Counted from the stretch's first letter, positions 9,402 to 18,714 are shown. The stretch: DNA of 64,000 nt from SHVO01 sp041905525 (GCA_041905525.1 JAYRKY010000006.1:1-64000); one strand, 5' to 3'. Program-made: numbers and translations. The notes: generated from the sequence alone by a model not told the origin.

Positions 9402-11251
9402 GAGGCCGCCGCCAACGTATTTACGGCCGCCGGCACATCTCGCTTTACCTCGGCCATGACACTCTGGAGCTCTTCCCCGGCCAGCGTCTCTTTTTCGAGA
9501 AGGCGTTTGGCGCTCTTTTCCAACAATGCCCGATTGCGCGTCAGAATCTCCACCGCGTGCTGAAAGGCTTGGTCAACCAGGGCTTTCACCGCCGCGTCGA
9601 TGGCATCCGCCGTTCCCTCGCCGTAGCGGCGCGGCTGCCAGCTTCCCGACGGTGCGCCAAGGAACGAGTTTTGCTCGGGCTCATATGTGACCTGGCCCAG
9701 TTCAGGCACCATCCCAAACCTGACCACCATGCTGCGGGCAATGTCCGTAACCTTGTTCAGGTCATCGGCCGCGCCGGTGGAGACGTCCGGGAAGATGAGC
9801 GTTTCGGCCGCGCGGCCGCCGAGTAGCGTCGTCATCCGGCTCACGAGCTCGGAGCGGTCCATGAGGAAGCGGTCGGCGAGCGGGCGCTGGATGGTATAGC
9901 CGAGCGCTCCAATGCCGCGCGGAATAATCGAGACCTTCTGAATGGGGTCGCAGCCCGGCAGGGCCATCGCCACGAGCGCATGACCAATTTCATGATGGGC
10001 AACGATTTCCCGCTCATGCGGGTTGAGAAGCCGGTTTTTCTTCTCGAGGCCGGCAATGATGCGCTCGATGGCCTGGGTGAAATCCTCGAATGTGACGGCG
10101 GTGGCGTTGCGGCGGGTCGCCAGCAACGCAGCCTCGTTGACGAGGTTCGCCAAGTCGGCACCGGTGAAACCCGGCGTGAGCGCGGCAATTTCCTCGACCG
10201 ACACGCCCGGGGCGATGTTGATCTTCTTGAGATGCACATTCAGAATCTGAATGCGCCCACGGCGATCCGGCCGGTCCACGAGGATCTGCCGGTCGAACCG
10301 TCCGGCGCGCAGGAGCGCCGGATCGAGAATTTCCGGCCGGTTGGTGGCCGCGAGCAGCACGATGCCGCTGCTGGCGTCGAAGCCGTCGAGCTCCGCCAGA
10401 AGCTGGTTGAGCGTCTGCTCCTTCTCGTCGTGGCCACCGCCCAAATTGAACGTGCCGCGCGCGCGGCCGAGGGCGTCGAGCTCGTCGATGAAGATGATAC
10501 ACGGCGCATGTTTGCGGGCCTGCTCGAACAGGTCGCGCACGCGCGCCGCGCCGACACCGACAAAAAGCTCGACGAATTCCGACCCGCTGATGGAGAAAAA
10601 CGGCACGCCCGCTTCGCCGGCGATGGCTTTTGCGAGCAGCGTCTTGCCGGTGCCGGGCGGCCCCACCAGCAGCACGCCCTTTGGCACGCGGGCGCCCAGG
10701 CGGCCATATCTTGTGGGGTCTTTGAGGAAGCCGATGACCTCGGACAATTCCTCCTTGGCTTCATCGACACCCGTCACGTCGGCGAACGTGACCTTGGTGT
10801 CCTTCTCGACATAGATTTTGGCGCGGCTCTTGCCGATCGCCATCATGCCGCCGGTCTGGCGCTCCATCATGGGCCGCACGACCAGGAGCCACAAGCCGAA
10901 GAACACCACCATCGGCATGATCCAGCCGAGCAAGCCTTTCAGCATCGATTCCGGCTTGGCGTAGAATTTCACATCGTATTTGGCGAGGCGTTCCGCGACG
11001 TTGGGCTCGACGCGCTCCGTCACGAAGTGAGTCTTCTCTCGCTCTGCGGGCTCTTTGAACGCGCCGGTGATCTCGGTGGCGCCAATGGCGACCTCCGCGA
11101 TTTTCCCGGCGGCGAGCGCCTTTTCAAATTCGCTGTAGGGCAACGCTTCAACATGCTGCTGCGCCAGCCAGATATCCCGGAACACCAGGACGCCCATGAT
11201 GGCGAGGAAGATGTAGACGACATTGATCTTCGTTTTCTTGTCCATTGCCAT
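9398..11251 (-). CDS. ftsH: ATP-dependent zinc metalloprotease FtsH
   Basis: A 617-residue membrane AAA protease that degrades misfolded membrane proteins and selected cytoplasmic regulators. Two N-terminal membrane segments (about residues 8-27 and 108-128) flank a small periplasmic domain. The AAA module has Walker A GPPGTGKT, Walker B IIFIDELDALG and the second region of homology (ATNRPEILDPALLRAGRFDRQ). The zinc site is HEIGH at about 420, where most family members have HEAGH; the metal-binding His and catalytic Glu are kept. Its place inside a metal and nucleotide operon, rather than beside tilS or folP, suggests an accessory second FtsH. It overlaps the downstream ABC ATPase by four bases. 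Confidence 0.95.
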   Translation of the reverse strand: MAMDKKTKINVVYIFLAIMGVLVFRDIWLAQQHVEALPYSEFEKALAAGKIAEVAIGATEITGAFKEPAEREKTHFVTERVEPNVAERLAKYDVKFYAKPESMLKGLLGWIMPMVVFFGLWLLVVRPMMERQTGGMMAIGKSRAKIYVEKDTKVTFADVTGVDEAKEELSEVIGFLKDPTRYGRLGARVPKGVLLVGPPGTGKTLLAKAIAGEAGVPFFSISGSEFVELFVGVGAARVRDLFEQARKHAPCIIFIDELDALGRARGTFNLGGGHDEKEQTLNQLLAELDGFDASSGIVLLAATNRPEILDPALLRAGRFDRQILVDRPDRRGRIQILNVHLKKINIAPGVSVEEIAALTPGFTGADLANLVNEAALLATRRNATAVTFEDFTQAIERIIAGLEKKNRLLNPHEREIVAHHEIGHALVAMALPGCDPIQKVSIIPRGIGALGYTIQRPLADRFLMDRSELVSRMTTLLGGRAAETLIFPDVSTGAADDLNKVTDIARSMVVRFGMVPELGQVTYEPEQNSFLGAPSGSWQPRRYGEGTADAIDAAVKALVDQAFQHAVEILTRNRALLEKSAKRLLEKETLAGEELQSVMAEVKRDVPAAVNTLAAAS

Positions 11252-11264
11252 CGCCCTCTCAAGT

Positions 11265-12185
11265 CTAACGGTCCGGCCCCGGGATAGCGCCCGACGTCAT
11301 CTCCTGAATCGCCGGAAGCAGCCCACTGCTGATATCGATCCGATTGCTCTCATGGTTGACCGTGTTGCAGGTGACGATGGTCGTCGCCCCTGCTTGAGCC
11401 AGTTCCGCGAACGCCTTATCTGCAAAAATGCCGTGAACGCCGATACAGGCAGGGGCGCGCATCGCACGCCGGCGCAATTCCTTGACGGTTTCAATCATCG
11501 TATGGGCGGTTGATATGATGTCGTCCACAACGACCGGCGTGCGAGAGGCATAGTCCCGGATATCGGGCATCTCGATCCTGACGGCGCGATCGCCCGACCG
11601 AACCTTGCGTTGCACGACGTAAGGGGCGCCGGCCGCCCGCGCGACGGAGGCGACCCACTGTTCGCTTTCCTCGTCGGGACCGATCACGAGCGGTGCGTCA
11701 ATGTTGGTGCGAATCCATTCCGAGATCAGCGGCGCGGCATGCACGACCTCTGTCGGGATGCTGTAGATGGCATTCAGGGTTTTATGGCGGTGGAGATGCG
11801 GATCGACGGTAACCATCCAGTCGAGATGCTTCGACATCATGCGTGCAAACGAGACCGACGTGACGGCTTCGCCATCCTGGAAGCGGCGGTCTTGCCGCAT
11901 ATACGGCAAGTAAGGACAGACCAGGCCGACACGCGCGGTGCCCAATTCGCGCAAGGTATCGGCGAGAAACCAGACCGGCAGGATTTTTTCATCGGGGCGG
12001 TCCAGCGTGGCGACGATGATCGCCTGCCGTCCGGTCACGCGCGCGCTGTCCTTGACGATCCGCACATAGGAATCGCCGTCGGGGAAATGGCGCGTGTCGA
12101 TCTCTCCGGTGTCGGCGCCCAGCAACGTCGCCAGGCGGTCACCCAGCGCCCGGCTGTAGGGCATGCTGAACACCAGGGGTTTCAT
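11265..12185 (-). CDS. prs: ribose-phosphate pyrophosphokinase
   Basis: This 306-residue enzyme makes 5-phosphoribosyl-1-pyrophosphate from ribose 5-phosphate and ATP. The PRPP-binding loop VVVDDIISTAHTM lies at about residues 215-227. The ATP-contact segment RQDRRFQDGEAV and a metal-binding DPHLHRHKTL are present. It starts inside the end of the thymidine phosphorylase gene (four-base overlap). With that neighbour it would connect nucleoside breakdown to PRPP, as in ribose salvage routes. Its island position suggests an accessory copy beside the housekeeping prs. Confidence 0.92.
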   Translation of the reverse strand: MKPLVFSMPYSRALGDRLATLLGADTGEIDTRHFPDGDSYVRIVKDSARVTGRQAIIVATLDRPDEKILPVWFLADTLRELGTARVGLVCPYLPYMRQDRRFQDGEAVTSVSFARMMSKHLDWMVTVDPHLHRHKTLNAIYSIPTEVVHAAPLISEWIRTNIDAPLVIGPDEESEQWVASVARAAGAPYVVQRKVRSGDRAVRIEMPDIRDYASRTPVVVDDIISTAHTMIETVKELRRRAMRAPACIGVHGIFADKAFAELAQAGATTIVTCNTVNHESNRIDISSGLLPAIQEMTSGAIPGPDR

Positions 12186-13714
12186 GCGTCCTCCACAGCG
12201 AAGATGCCCGGCTGTCGTCCGAGGAATTCCAGGGCATAGGCCAGCTCACCGCGGGTTTCCGCATGGATCGTATAGAGGGGCTGCCCCTTTTCGACCCGCT
12301 GACCAAGTTCCAGGTGAACGTCGATACCGGCCGCCTTGGCGCTGGGCGCCCCCGCGAGCTTGGCAATGCGCGCCAGCAGGCGATTGTCGATCGCCGTGAC
12401 ACGCCCGGCGCGGGCGGCCGTCACCTGATGTGTGATCGGCGCCACCGGCGGCTCGCGCAAGCCGCCTTGCCGGTCGCAAATAGCCTGGAATTTTCGCCAG
12501 GCTTGGCCAGAGCGCAGGATTTCAGCGGCCCGGGCGAGACCTTCACCACGGCCGGCAACCCCGACGAGCTCAAGAAGCGGCCCGGCGAGATCAAGCGCAC
12601 GTCGGCGGAGAGACTCCGGCGCGTGGGGCTCATTGCGTAGGACCGCCAGAACGTCCCTCGCCTCGAGCGCTGGGCCAATCCCAGCCCCAACCGGCTGCCG
12701 CCCGTCCGACTGGATGACTTTGATCCGCAGGCCCGCGCGATTGGCGATCTGCTCCAGGAGCGCGTCCAGGTGTTTCGCCATCTCCGGCGTGCGGATTTTT
12801 GCCGTTGGACCGACCGGCAGATCGATCACGACATGCGTCGATCCGGCGGCGATCTTCTTTGACAGGACGGACGCCACCAACTGTCCCTCGCTGTCCAGGT
12901 CGAGCTGGCGCTCGACACGGATCAGCACGTCGTCCGCCGGACTGAGATCAACCGCGCCGCCCCAGACGATGCAGCCGCCTTCGGCTTCCACGACACGGCG
13001 CATATCGGCGACGGACAGATCGACCGGCGCTAGCACCTCCATGGTATCGGCGGTGCCGGCCGGAGACGTGATGGCGCGCGACGATGTTTTGGGAATCTTG
13101 ATGCCGCTCGCGGCGATGATCGGCACAAGGATGGGGGTGGTCCGGTTCCCCGGCAGGCCGCCGACACAATGCTTATCCGCAATCGGCCCCTGCCCCCAAT
13201 CCAGACGGCTGCCGACCGAAACCATGGCGTCGGTGAGGTAGTAAACCTCATCATGGCTCAAGGCCCGTTCCGCCACGGCGGTGATGAAGGCGGAAAGCGC
13301 GACTTCCGAATACCGGCCCGCGGCGATGTCGCCGACAATCTCCTTTATCTCCGCTTTGTCGAGAGACCGCCCATAAATCTTGGCGCGCACATGACTGAGC
13401 GAATCGACGGGGTCGGCGTGGGTCACGGTGATCTCGGCGCCCTCGTTCACGCCAAGCCGTGTCCAGGCCGCCTCCGAGAGACTGGCTTCCTGATCCGCAA
13501 TCAGATCCGATGTCACGCGGATGACGGTGGCAAGAACGGAGCGCCCGCTGGCGGACACCTGAACCTCGACACGGGTGCGGGCCGAAAAGCCCTCGGCCCG
13601 GCAGATATGGCAGTCGCGGTGCATGAAGATGGCAAATTCATCGCCAATATCGATGCCCAGCCGCCGAAGCCGCAGTGAATTCCCTTGATGGTTATGCGGC
13701 TGCAGCGCGGTCAT
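12182..13714 (-). CDS. thymidine phosphorylase / AMP phosphorylase family
   Basis: A 510-residue member of the pyrimidine nucleoside phosphorylase family with an N-terminal extension of about 90 residues, as in the archaeal-type AMP phosphorylase and putative thymidine phosphorylase branch. The glycosyltransferase core holds the phosphate-binding DKHCVGGLPGN (about residues 178-188) and the KTSSRAITSPAGTADTMEV region, and a C-terminal domain is present. It probably splits a nucleoside or nucleoside monophosphate with phosphate; substrate choice is not decidable here. It overlaps both neighbours (beta-CASP RNase upstream and prs downstream) by four bases, so RNA cleavage, nucleoside phosphorolysis and PRPP synthesis are coupled genetically. 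Confidence 0.88.
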   Translation of the reverse strand: MTALQPHNHQGNSLRLRRLGIDIGDEFAIFMHRDCHICRAEGFSARTRVEVQVSASGRSVLATVIRVTSDLIADQEASLSEAAWTRLGVNEGAEITVTHADPVDSLSHVRAKIYGRSLDKAEIKEIVGDIAAGRYSEVALSAFITAVAERALSHDEVYYLTDAMVSVGSRLDWGQGPIADKHCVGGLPGNRTTPILVPIIAASGIKIPKTSSRAITSPAGTADTMEVLAPVDLSVADMRRVVEAEGGCIVWGGAVDLSPADDVLIRVERQLDLDSEGQLVASVLSKKIAAGSTHVVIDLPVGPTAKIRTPEMAKHLDALLEQIANRAGLRIKVIQSDGRQPVGAGIGPALEARDVLAVLRNEPHAPESLRRRALDLAGPLLELVGVAGRGEGLARAAEILRSGQAWRKFQAICDRQGGLREPPVAPITHQVTAARAGRVTAIDNRLLARIAKLAGAPSAKAAGIDVHLELGQRVEKGQPLYTIHAETRGELAYALEFLGRQPGIFAVEDA

Positions 13715-15078
13715 GGCGCCAGCTCAAAGCTATCGCGGTAACCTGGAACCTGAACCGGCCACTTCAGCCGTTCTTCAATGGCAAGCCGCAACGCGTCGGC
13801 CGCAACGGGTTCACCGTGCGTGACGAAGGTCTGCCGCGGCGCCTCGCGGAAGTGGCCGAGCCAGGTGAGGATTTCGCTGCGGTCGGCGTGGGCCGACATC
13901 GATCCGATGTTCATGACCTCGGCCAAAATGGGCACATAGCCGCCGTGGACTTTCACCTGCTCGGCGCCGACGGCGATGGCAGCCCCGCGTGTGCCCGGGG
14001 CCTGAAAGCCCGCAAGGACGATGACGCTGCGCGGGTCGGGTCCATAGACCTTGAGGTGATGGAGGACGCGTCCGCCAGTCAGCATGCCGCTCGCCGACAA
14101 GATGATTTTCGGCATGGGATCCCGGTCGAGCCGCTTGGACTCCTCCGCCTCGTTGATGTACTTCGCAATGCCGCACACCGCACCGCACAGGTCTTCGCTC
14201 AGGCGGTGCCACTTCAGGTACTTGCACATCAGGTCGGCCGCATTGACGGCCATGGGACTGTCGAGAAAGACAGGCACCTCGGGAATGCGCTTGTCCTGCT
14301 TCAAGCGATAGAGGTGGTAGAGAATTGTCTGCACCCGGCCGACGGCGAACGTGGGAATGAGAACGCTGCCACCTTTCTGAACGGCGCGATTGACGGCGGC
14401 GGCCAGCAAATCTTGCGGATCGGCCTTGTCATGCAGACGGTCGCCGTACGTTGATTCCACCACGAGATAGTCGGCATGCTCGACCGGCGCCGGGTCAACC
14501 ATGGTGGGGTCATTGATGCGGCCGAGGTCGCCCGAGAAGACGAGCCTCCCCTCAGGGAGGACAAGGCTCACGATTGAGGCGCCCAGGATGTGTCCCGCCG
14601 GAAGAAAGGTCGCCTTCACACCGGAAACGACATCGACATCCTTCAAGAAGGGAACCGGATGGAAGCGCTCAAGGCTCCGGCGTGCGTCGTGCTCGTTATA
14701 GAGCGGCAGCGCCGGTGCGTGCTTTGAAAAACCATAGCGGTTCGCAAAGTCCGCGTCCTTCTCCTGAAGGTGGCCGCTGTCGGGCAGCAGAATCTTACAG
14801 AGATCCGCCGTAGCTTCGGTGCAGATGATCTTGCCTTTGAAGCCGTTCTTGACCAGCAGCGGCACGTAGCCGGAGTGGTCCAGGTGTGCGTGCGTGAGAA
14901 TCACCGCGTCGATGGATGCGGGATCGACCGGAAACCGATCCCAGTTACGCAGGCGCAGTTCCTTGAGCCCCTGGAACAGACCGCAGTCGACGAGAATGGT
15001 CCGGCCGCCGGTTTCAATGAGGTATTTAGATCCGGTGACCGTGCCCGCGCCACCCAGGAAGGTAATACGACTTGCCAT
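13711..15078 (-). CDS. MBL-fold beta-CASP RNase, RNA-specificity domain
   Basis: A 455-residue metallo-beta-lactamase-fold protein with zinc motif HAHLDHSG (about residues 62-69), a later metal-binding His (FLPAGHILGA), a beta-CASP insertion and a C-terminal RMMBL segment with SAHADRSEI and VTHGEP. These mark the Ysh1/CPSF73-like ribonucleases of bacteria. It likely processes or degrades RNA in the cytoplasm. It starts six bases after the Cu-ATPase stop and overlaps the thymidine phosphorylase gene by four bases. Confidence 0.92.
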   Translation of the reverse strand: MASRITFLGGAGTVTGSKYLIETGGRTILVDCGLFQGLKELRLRNWDRFPVDPASIDAVILTHAHLDHSGYVPLLVKNGFKGKIICTEATADLCKILLPDSGHLQEKDADFANRYGFSKHAPALPLYNEHDARRSLERFHPVPFLKDVDVVSGVKATFLPAGHILGASIVSLVLPEGRLVFSGDLGRINDPTMVDPAPVEHADYLVVESTYGDRLHDKADPQDLLAAAVNRAVQKGGSVLIPTFAVGRVQTILYHLYRLKQDKRIPEVPVFLDSPMAVNAADLMCKYLKWHRLSEDLCGAVCGIAKYINEAEESKRLDRDPMPKIILSASGMLTGGRVLHHLKVYGPDPRSVIVLAGFQAPGTRGAAIAVGAEQVKVHGGYVPILAEVMNIGSMSAHADRSEILTWLGHFREAPRQTFVTHGEPVAADALRLAIEERLKWPVQVPGYRDSFELAP

Positions 15079-15084
15079 GATGCG

Positions 15085-17157
15085 TTACTTTGCCAGCTTG
15101 AGCATGCGCGCGTTGATGGCACAGATGATCGTGCTCAACGACATGAAGACAGCCGCCAATGCCGGGTCGAGCGCCACGCCCAAGCTGGTGTAGAGCACCC
15201 CGGCCGCGAGCGGGATCGCGACCGTGTTGTAGCCGGTCGCCCACAGGAGATTCTGGATCATCTTCCGATAGGTCGCACGCGCAAGGCCGATGATGGCGGC
15301 CACATCGAGCGGATTGCTTTTCACAAGGATGATATCCGCCGTTTCAATCGCCACGTCCGTGCCGGCGCCGACGGCGATCCCGACATCGGACTGCGCCAAG
15401 GCCGGCGCGTCGTTCACGCCGTCGCCCGTCATGGCGACGATCAGGCCGCGGGATTGGACTTCCTTGATCTTTTCTGCCTTTTGATGGGGAAGGACTTCGG
15501 CAATGGCCTCATCCAGGCCGATCTCCTTGGCCACCCAATCGGCCACCTGCCGACTATCGCCGGTGAGCATGATGCAGCGAATACCCATCGCCTTGAGGCG
15601 CGCGATCGCGAGTTTCGATTCCGGCCGGATGATGTCCGCGAGCGCGAGCGCGCCCTTCAGTTGGCTGTCGATCAGGACAAAGACGACGGTCTTGCCCTGA
15701 CCGCTCAGCGTCGCAAAGCGCGGATCGTTCATCGCGATTCCCCGCTCTTTCAGATAACCGGGGCTCACCACCTGCACCTTGGCGCCGCGAACCACGCCCT
15801 CGGCGCCTTTGCCCGGGATCGCGCGAAACTCCGACACGTCCCACCGCTCCTTGGCGGACTTCACAACGCCTTTGGCGATCGGATGTTCGGAGTGACCTTC
15901 GACCGCAGCGGCATAGTTGACGAGTTGATCGTCCGTGATGCCTGGGTCGAAATTCAGCGTATCGGTCACGCCAAACTCGCCCTTGGTGAGGGTGCCGGTC
16001 TTGTCGAAGATGATCGCTTCGGTATTGCGCGCACTCTCAAAGGCCGTCCGGTCGCGAATGAGAAGGCCATTTTGCGCGGCAATGGCCGTGGAGACGGCAA
16101 CGACCAGCGGCACGGCGAGACCGAGCGCATGGGGACAGGCGACGACCATGACCGTCACCGTGCGCTCCAGCGCAAAGGCGAGGCCGAGATTTCCAAACAT
16201 CATCCAGGCGGCAAAGGTGATGCCACCCCCGACCAGAGCGATGATCGTCAGCCAGCGCGCGGCCGTGTTCGCCAGGTCCTGGGTGCGCGACTTGCTTTCC
16301 TGGGCCTGGCGGACGAGGTCGATGACCTGCGACAGAAACGAATCCGCGCCCATCCGGGTGACCTCAACGGTGACCGCCCCCTCCCCGTTGATGGAGCCGC
16401 CGATGACGCCGGCGCCGGCACCTTTGGAAACCGGCTTCGATTCACCTGTCAGCATTGATTCATTGAGTGAGGTCTGGCCGTCGAGGATGGTTCCATCGGC
16501 CGGCACTTTCTCACCCGGCTTAACCAGGACCTTGTCGCCTTTCTGCAGCTCGCCAAGGGGCACATCCCGCGTGCTGCCGTCGGCGAGAATCTTGTGGGCA
16601 TCGGAGGGCATGAGCTTCGCGAGCTGTTCGAGCGCCTGGCCCGCCCCCATGACCGATTTCATCTCGATCCAGTGGCCGAACAGCATGATGTCGATGAGGG
16701 TGACCAGCTCCCAGAAGAAGTCGGATCCCTTGAGCCCAAAGACCGTAGAAACGCTGTAGGCGTAAGCCGCCGTGATCGCGATGGCGATCAGCGTCATCAT
16801 GCCCGGGTTGCGCCCGCGGAGCTCGCTTACCAGGCCCTTGAGAAACGGCGTTCCACCGATGATATAGACGACGGTGGACAGCGCCGCGAGGATGTACATA
16901 TCGCCGCTGAAGCGCCACGTTTCGCTGAGTCCGACGAAGTGTTGCAGCATGGGCGAGAGCGCAAGCACCGGCGGCGTAAACGCGAGGCAGATAAAGAAGC
17001 GCCGGCGATAGTCCTTCACCATGGCGCCGTGGTCGTGACCGTGGTGGCCGTGCTCCTGGTGCGCGGTGTGGCCAGCAGACGCAGGCGCCTGGCCGTGCGT
17101 CATGTGGGTGTGATGATCGTGCCGGGGCGGATGCGCGTGATGAACGTGCTGTTCCAT
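15085..17157 (-). CDS. copB: Cu/Ag-translocating P-type ATPase, CopB (CPH) type
   Basis: A 690-residue P1B ATPase. The N-terminus is a His-rich tail (residues 1-50) instead of HMA domains. The transmembrane metal site is ACPHALGLAVP, the CPH signature of the CopB/P1B-3 class. TGES, DKTGTLTKGE and the TGDGVNDAPALAQSD hinge are intact. The class exports Cu(II), Cu(I) or Ag(I) from the cytoplasm. It lies downstream of DUF2933 and methyltransferase-like membrane genes and just upstream of the RNase gene. The window has a second Cu ATPase of CPC type (29198-31642), so two pump classes coexist. This symbol is for the ATPase and should not be confused with outer-membrane CopB at 22037-23200. Confidence 0.93.
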   Translation of the reverse strand: MEQHVHHAHPPRHDHHTHMTHGQAPASAGHTAHQEHGHHGHDHGAMVKDYRRRFFICLAFTPPVLALSPMLQHFVGLSETWRFSGDMYILAALSTVVYIIGGTPFLKGLVSELRGRNPGMMTLIAIAITAAYAYSVSTVFGLKGSDFFWELVTLIDIMLFGHWIEMKSVMGAGQALEQLAKLMPSDAHKILADGSTRDVPLGELQKGDKVLVKPGEKVPADGTILDGQTSLNESMLTGESKPVSKGAGAGVIGGSINGEGAVTVEVTRMGADSFLSQVIDLVRQAQESKSRTQDLANTAARWLTIIALVGGGITFAAWMMFGNLGLAFALERTVTVMVVACPHALGLAVPLVVAVSTAIAAQNGLLIRDRTAFESARNTEAIIFDKTGTLTKGEFGVTDTLNFDPGITDDQLVNYAAAVEGHSEHPIAKGVVKSAKERWDVSEFRAIPGKGAEGVVRGAKVQVVSPGYLKERGIAMNDPRFATLSGQGKTVVFVLIDSQLKGALALADIIRPESKLAIARLKAMGIRCIMLTGDSRQVADWVAKEIGLDEAIAEVLPHQKAEKIKEVQSRGLIVAMTGDGVNDAPALAQSDVGIAVGAGTDVAIETADIILVKSNPLDVAAIIGLARATYRKMIQNLLWATGYNTVAIPLAAGVLYTSLGVALDPALAAVFMSLSTIICAINARMLKLAK

Positions 17158-17191
17158 GAAAACCTATCTCAAAGAGAGTCTAAGTTAATGT

Positions 17192-17854
17192 TTAGGCCGC
17201 GTTTTCCTGCGGCACGCGCCCGAGCTTGGGAAAGAACCGGGGCGTCACGGCGGCCCACTGCTCGTACTCCTGCCCGAACTCCTGCTGCGCCACCTTCTCC
17301 TCGCGCAGGGCGAGACGCACGTACATGAAGACGAGCACCGGGAACATGGCCAGTGTCACCAGCGTCGGCCACTGCAGCAGGAAGCCGAGCATGATGAGAA
17401 TGAAGGCGCTGTATTGCGGATGCCGCATGCGCGCATAAAGCCCGGTCTTGGCGAGCCGATGGGCGCGCTGGGCTTTCCAGAGCGTGTGCCAGGAGTAGGA
17501 CAGCATGAGGAAGCCGCCGAAGATGAAGACGTTGCTCAGGATGTGGAAAATATCGAAGTGCGGATCACCCTTCATGCGCAGAAGCGTATGGATCAGGTGG
17601 CCGCTATCGTGGGTGAAAAAGTTGACGCCCGGATACTTGCTGGCGAGCCAGCCGGAGAGCAGATAGATCGACAGGGGAAAGCCGTACATTTCGACAAACA
17701 AAGCGACCAGGAAGGCCGAGAACGCGCTGAACGTGCGCCAATCTGTCTTGGTCTGGGGTTTGAAGAAGCTGAAGGCGAACGCAACGAAAATGACCGAGTT
17801 GACGATTGCCAGCCCCCACAAGCCGTAGGCCGGAACTGCGTTGGTGTGCTCCAT
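17192..17854 (-). CDS. isoprenylcysteine methyltransferase-like membrane protein
   Basis: A 220-residue integral membrane protein with about five hydrophobic segments and the ICMT/PEMT-type C-terminal block, including YARMRHPQYSAFI (about residues 141-153) and a terminal basic-acidic segment EEKVAQQEFGQEYEQW. Such proteins methylate isoprenylcysteine or lipids in eukaryotes; bacterial copies in metal clusters have no settled substrate. It lies between DUF2933 and the CopB-type ATPase, a recurring arrangement in proteobacterial copper loci (family knowledge), so a membrane or metal-related role is inferred. Confidence 0.82.
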   Translation of the reverse strand: MEHTNAVPAYGLWGLAIVNSVIFVAFAFSFFKPQTKTDWRTFSAFSAFLVALFVEMYGFPLSIYLLSGWLASKYPGVNFFTHDSGHLIHTLLRMKGDPHFDIFHILSNVFIFGGFLMLSYSWHTLWKAQRAHRLAKTGLYARMRHPQYSAFILIMLGFLLQWPTLVTLAMFPVLVFMYVRLALREEKVAQQEFGQEYEQWAAVTPRFFPKLGRVPQENAA

Positions 17855-17880
17855 GTCGGGCTCCTCGCCTTGCGGTGAAA

Positions 17881-18159
17881 TCAGTGTTTATGGGGTTGTG
17901 ATGAATCGCCCGGCTCGTCGTTGTCCGAACTGGGCTTCCGGCCGCCGTGGTGATGCCCATGGCCGCCGTGCATGAAGATATGCAGCAACGGACATGACAG
18001 GATCAGGAGATACGGCAGAGCGCCGAGAAGGTGCGCCGTGTGGCCGGTGTAGACGAGAAAGGCGAGGATGCCGACCGCAACGGCGGTCGCAAGCCCGGTC
18101 CTGGAGAAGATCCAGTCGCCTAAGCCGCCGTTCTTCTGTTGATCAGGATGTGTCTGCAT
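17881..18159 (-). CDS. DUF2933 small membrane protein
   Basis: A 92-residue protein with two hydrophobic segments and a cytoplasmic or periplasmic His-rich tail (MHGGHGHHHGG), typical of DUF2933. The His cluster and location suggest metal handling. I chose the ATG at 18159 because GGAG lies 7 nt upstream; an ATG at 18174 would add five residues without a site. The gene begins 18 nt after the upstream Met-rich gene ends. Confidence 0.82.
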   Translation of the reverse strand: MQTHPDQQKNGGLGDWIFSRTGLATAVAVGILAFLVYTGHTAHLLGALPYLLILSCPLLHIFMHGGHGHHHGGRKPSSDNDEPGDSSQPHKH

Positions 18160-18177
18160 CCCCGTTCTCCCCATACC

Positions 18178-18540
18178 CTATTTTTTGTCGTGATTATGGT
18201 CAGAGTGATCATCGCTCGCGGGCGGCTTTGCCGCGGCCCCGCCAGCGTCAGGCATGCTGTTCATGTACTTCATCATGTCGCCCATGCGGCTTTGCATGTC
18301 CTTCATGGCGCCCATCATCTGATCCTTCTGGCAGTGCTTTTCGCCCTTGGCGCACTGGTCCATCATCTCGCGCATGCGCGCCATGCGTTTCTCCATCTCC
18401 GCCATGTGCGGCATCATGCCGGCGTAGGTGTTGTCAGCCCCCGCGCTCGGCGCCGGCTGTTTCTGCGACTCCGCCGCAAAGGCGGACGGCGACAAAAGGG
18501 CGAATGTCAGAGCGGCATAGATAATCGGTGATGTTTTCAT
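18178..18540 (-). CDS. Met/His-rich periplasmic protein
   Basis: The first gene of the leftward operon encodes 120 residues: a clear signal peptide (cleavage near AFAAES), a Met-rich helical middle (MMPHMAEMEKRMARMREMM and similar), two Cys (DQCAKGEKHC) and a His/Asp tail. It is probably a periplasmic copper or silver chaperone or buffer. A strong ribosome binding site (AAGGAGG) precedes the ATG at 18540, so the longer frame extending to 18648 is not used. Confidence 0.8.
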   Translation of the reverse strand: MKTSPIIYAALTFALLSPSAFAAESQKQPAPSAGADNTYAGMMPHMAEMEKRMARMREMMDQCAKGEKHCQKDQMMGAMKDMQSRMGDMMKYMNSMPDAGGAAAKPPASDDHSDHNHDKK

Positions 18541-18671
18541 GACGGCCTCCTTATGATGTTTAAGACGTATACGCATGACGGGCCTCAATCCCTCTCGCGG
18601 CGCGGGCCGCGCGCCTTCTTGATCCTCTCGGGAGGTCTTTCCGCCCATGACGCCGGCGACTCACAAGATGA

Positions 18672-18714
18672 ACTTTAGGAGTTTGGAGCCGGACTCCACA
18701 TTGATTGAGATCAA
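18672..18714 (-). promoter_or_regulatory. FNR-type box and -10 of the leftward operon
   Basis: TTGATTGAGATCAA (18701-18714) is a perfect TTGAT-N4-ATCAA FNR box. On the minus strand a -10-like TAAAGT (18677-18672) lies 33 bp from its centre, close to class II spacing, predicting a start near 18666 and a leader of about 126 nt before the Met/His-rich gene. A short TGGAG-N5-CTCCA dyad (18684-18698) sits between the two elements and resembles the half-sites of the MerR operator upstream. Confidence 0.65.

Noticed and set aside
9980..11287. Long open frame antisense to ftsH
   Set aside because: Shadow of ftsH; composition is Arg/His-rich with no recognised domain.
14770..16458. Long open frame antisense to the RNase and Cu-ATPase genes
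   Set aside because: Crosses two real genes on the other strand and has no coding features.
18549..18648. Longer N-terminus for the Met/His-rich protein
   Set aside because: The added residues lack signal-peptide features and the strong ribosome binding site belongs to the ATG at 18540.
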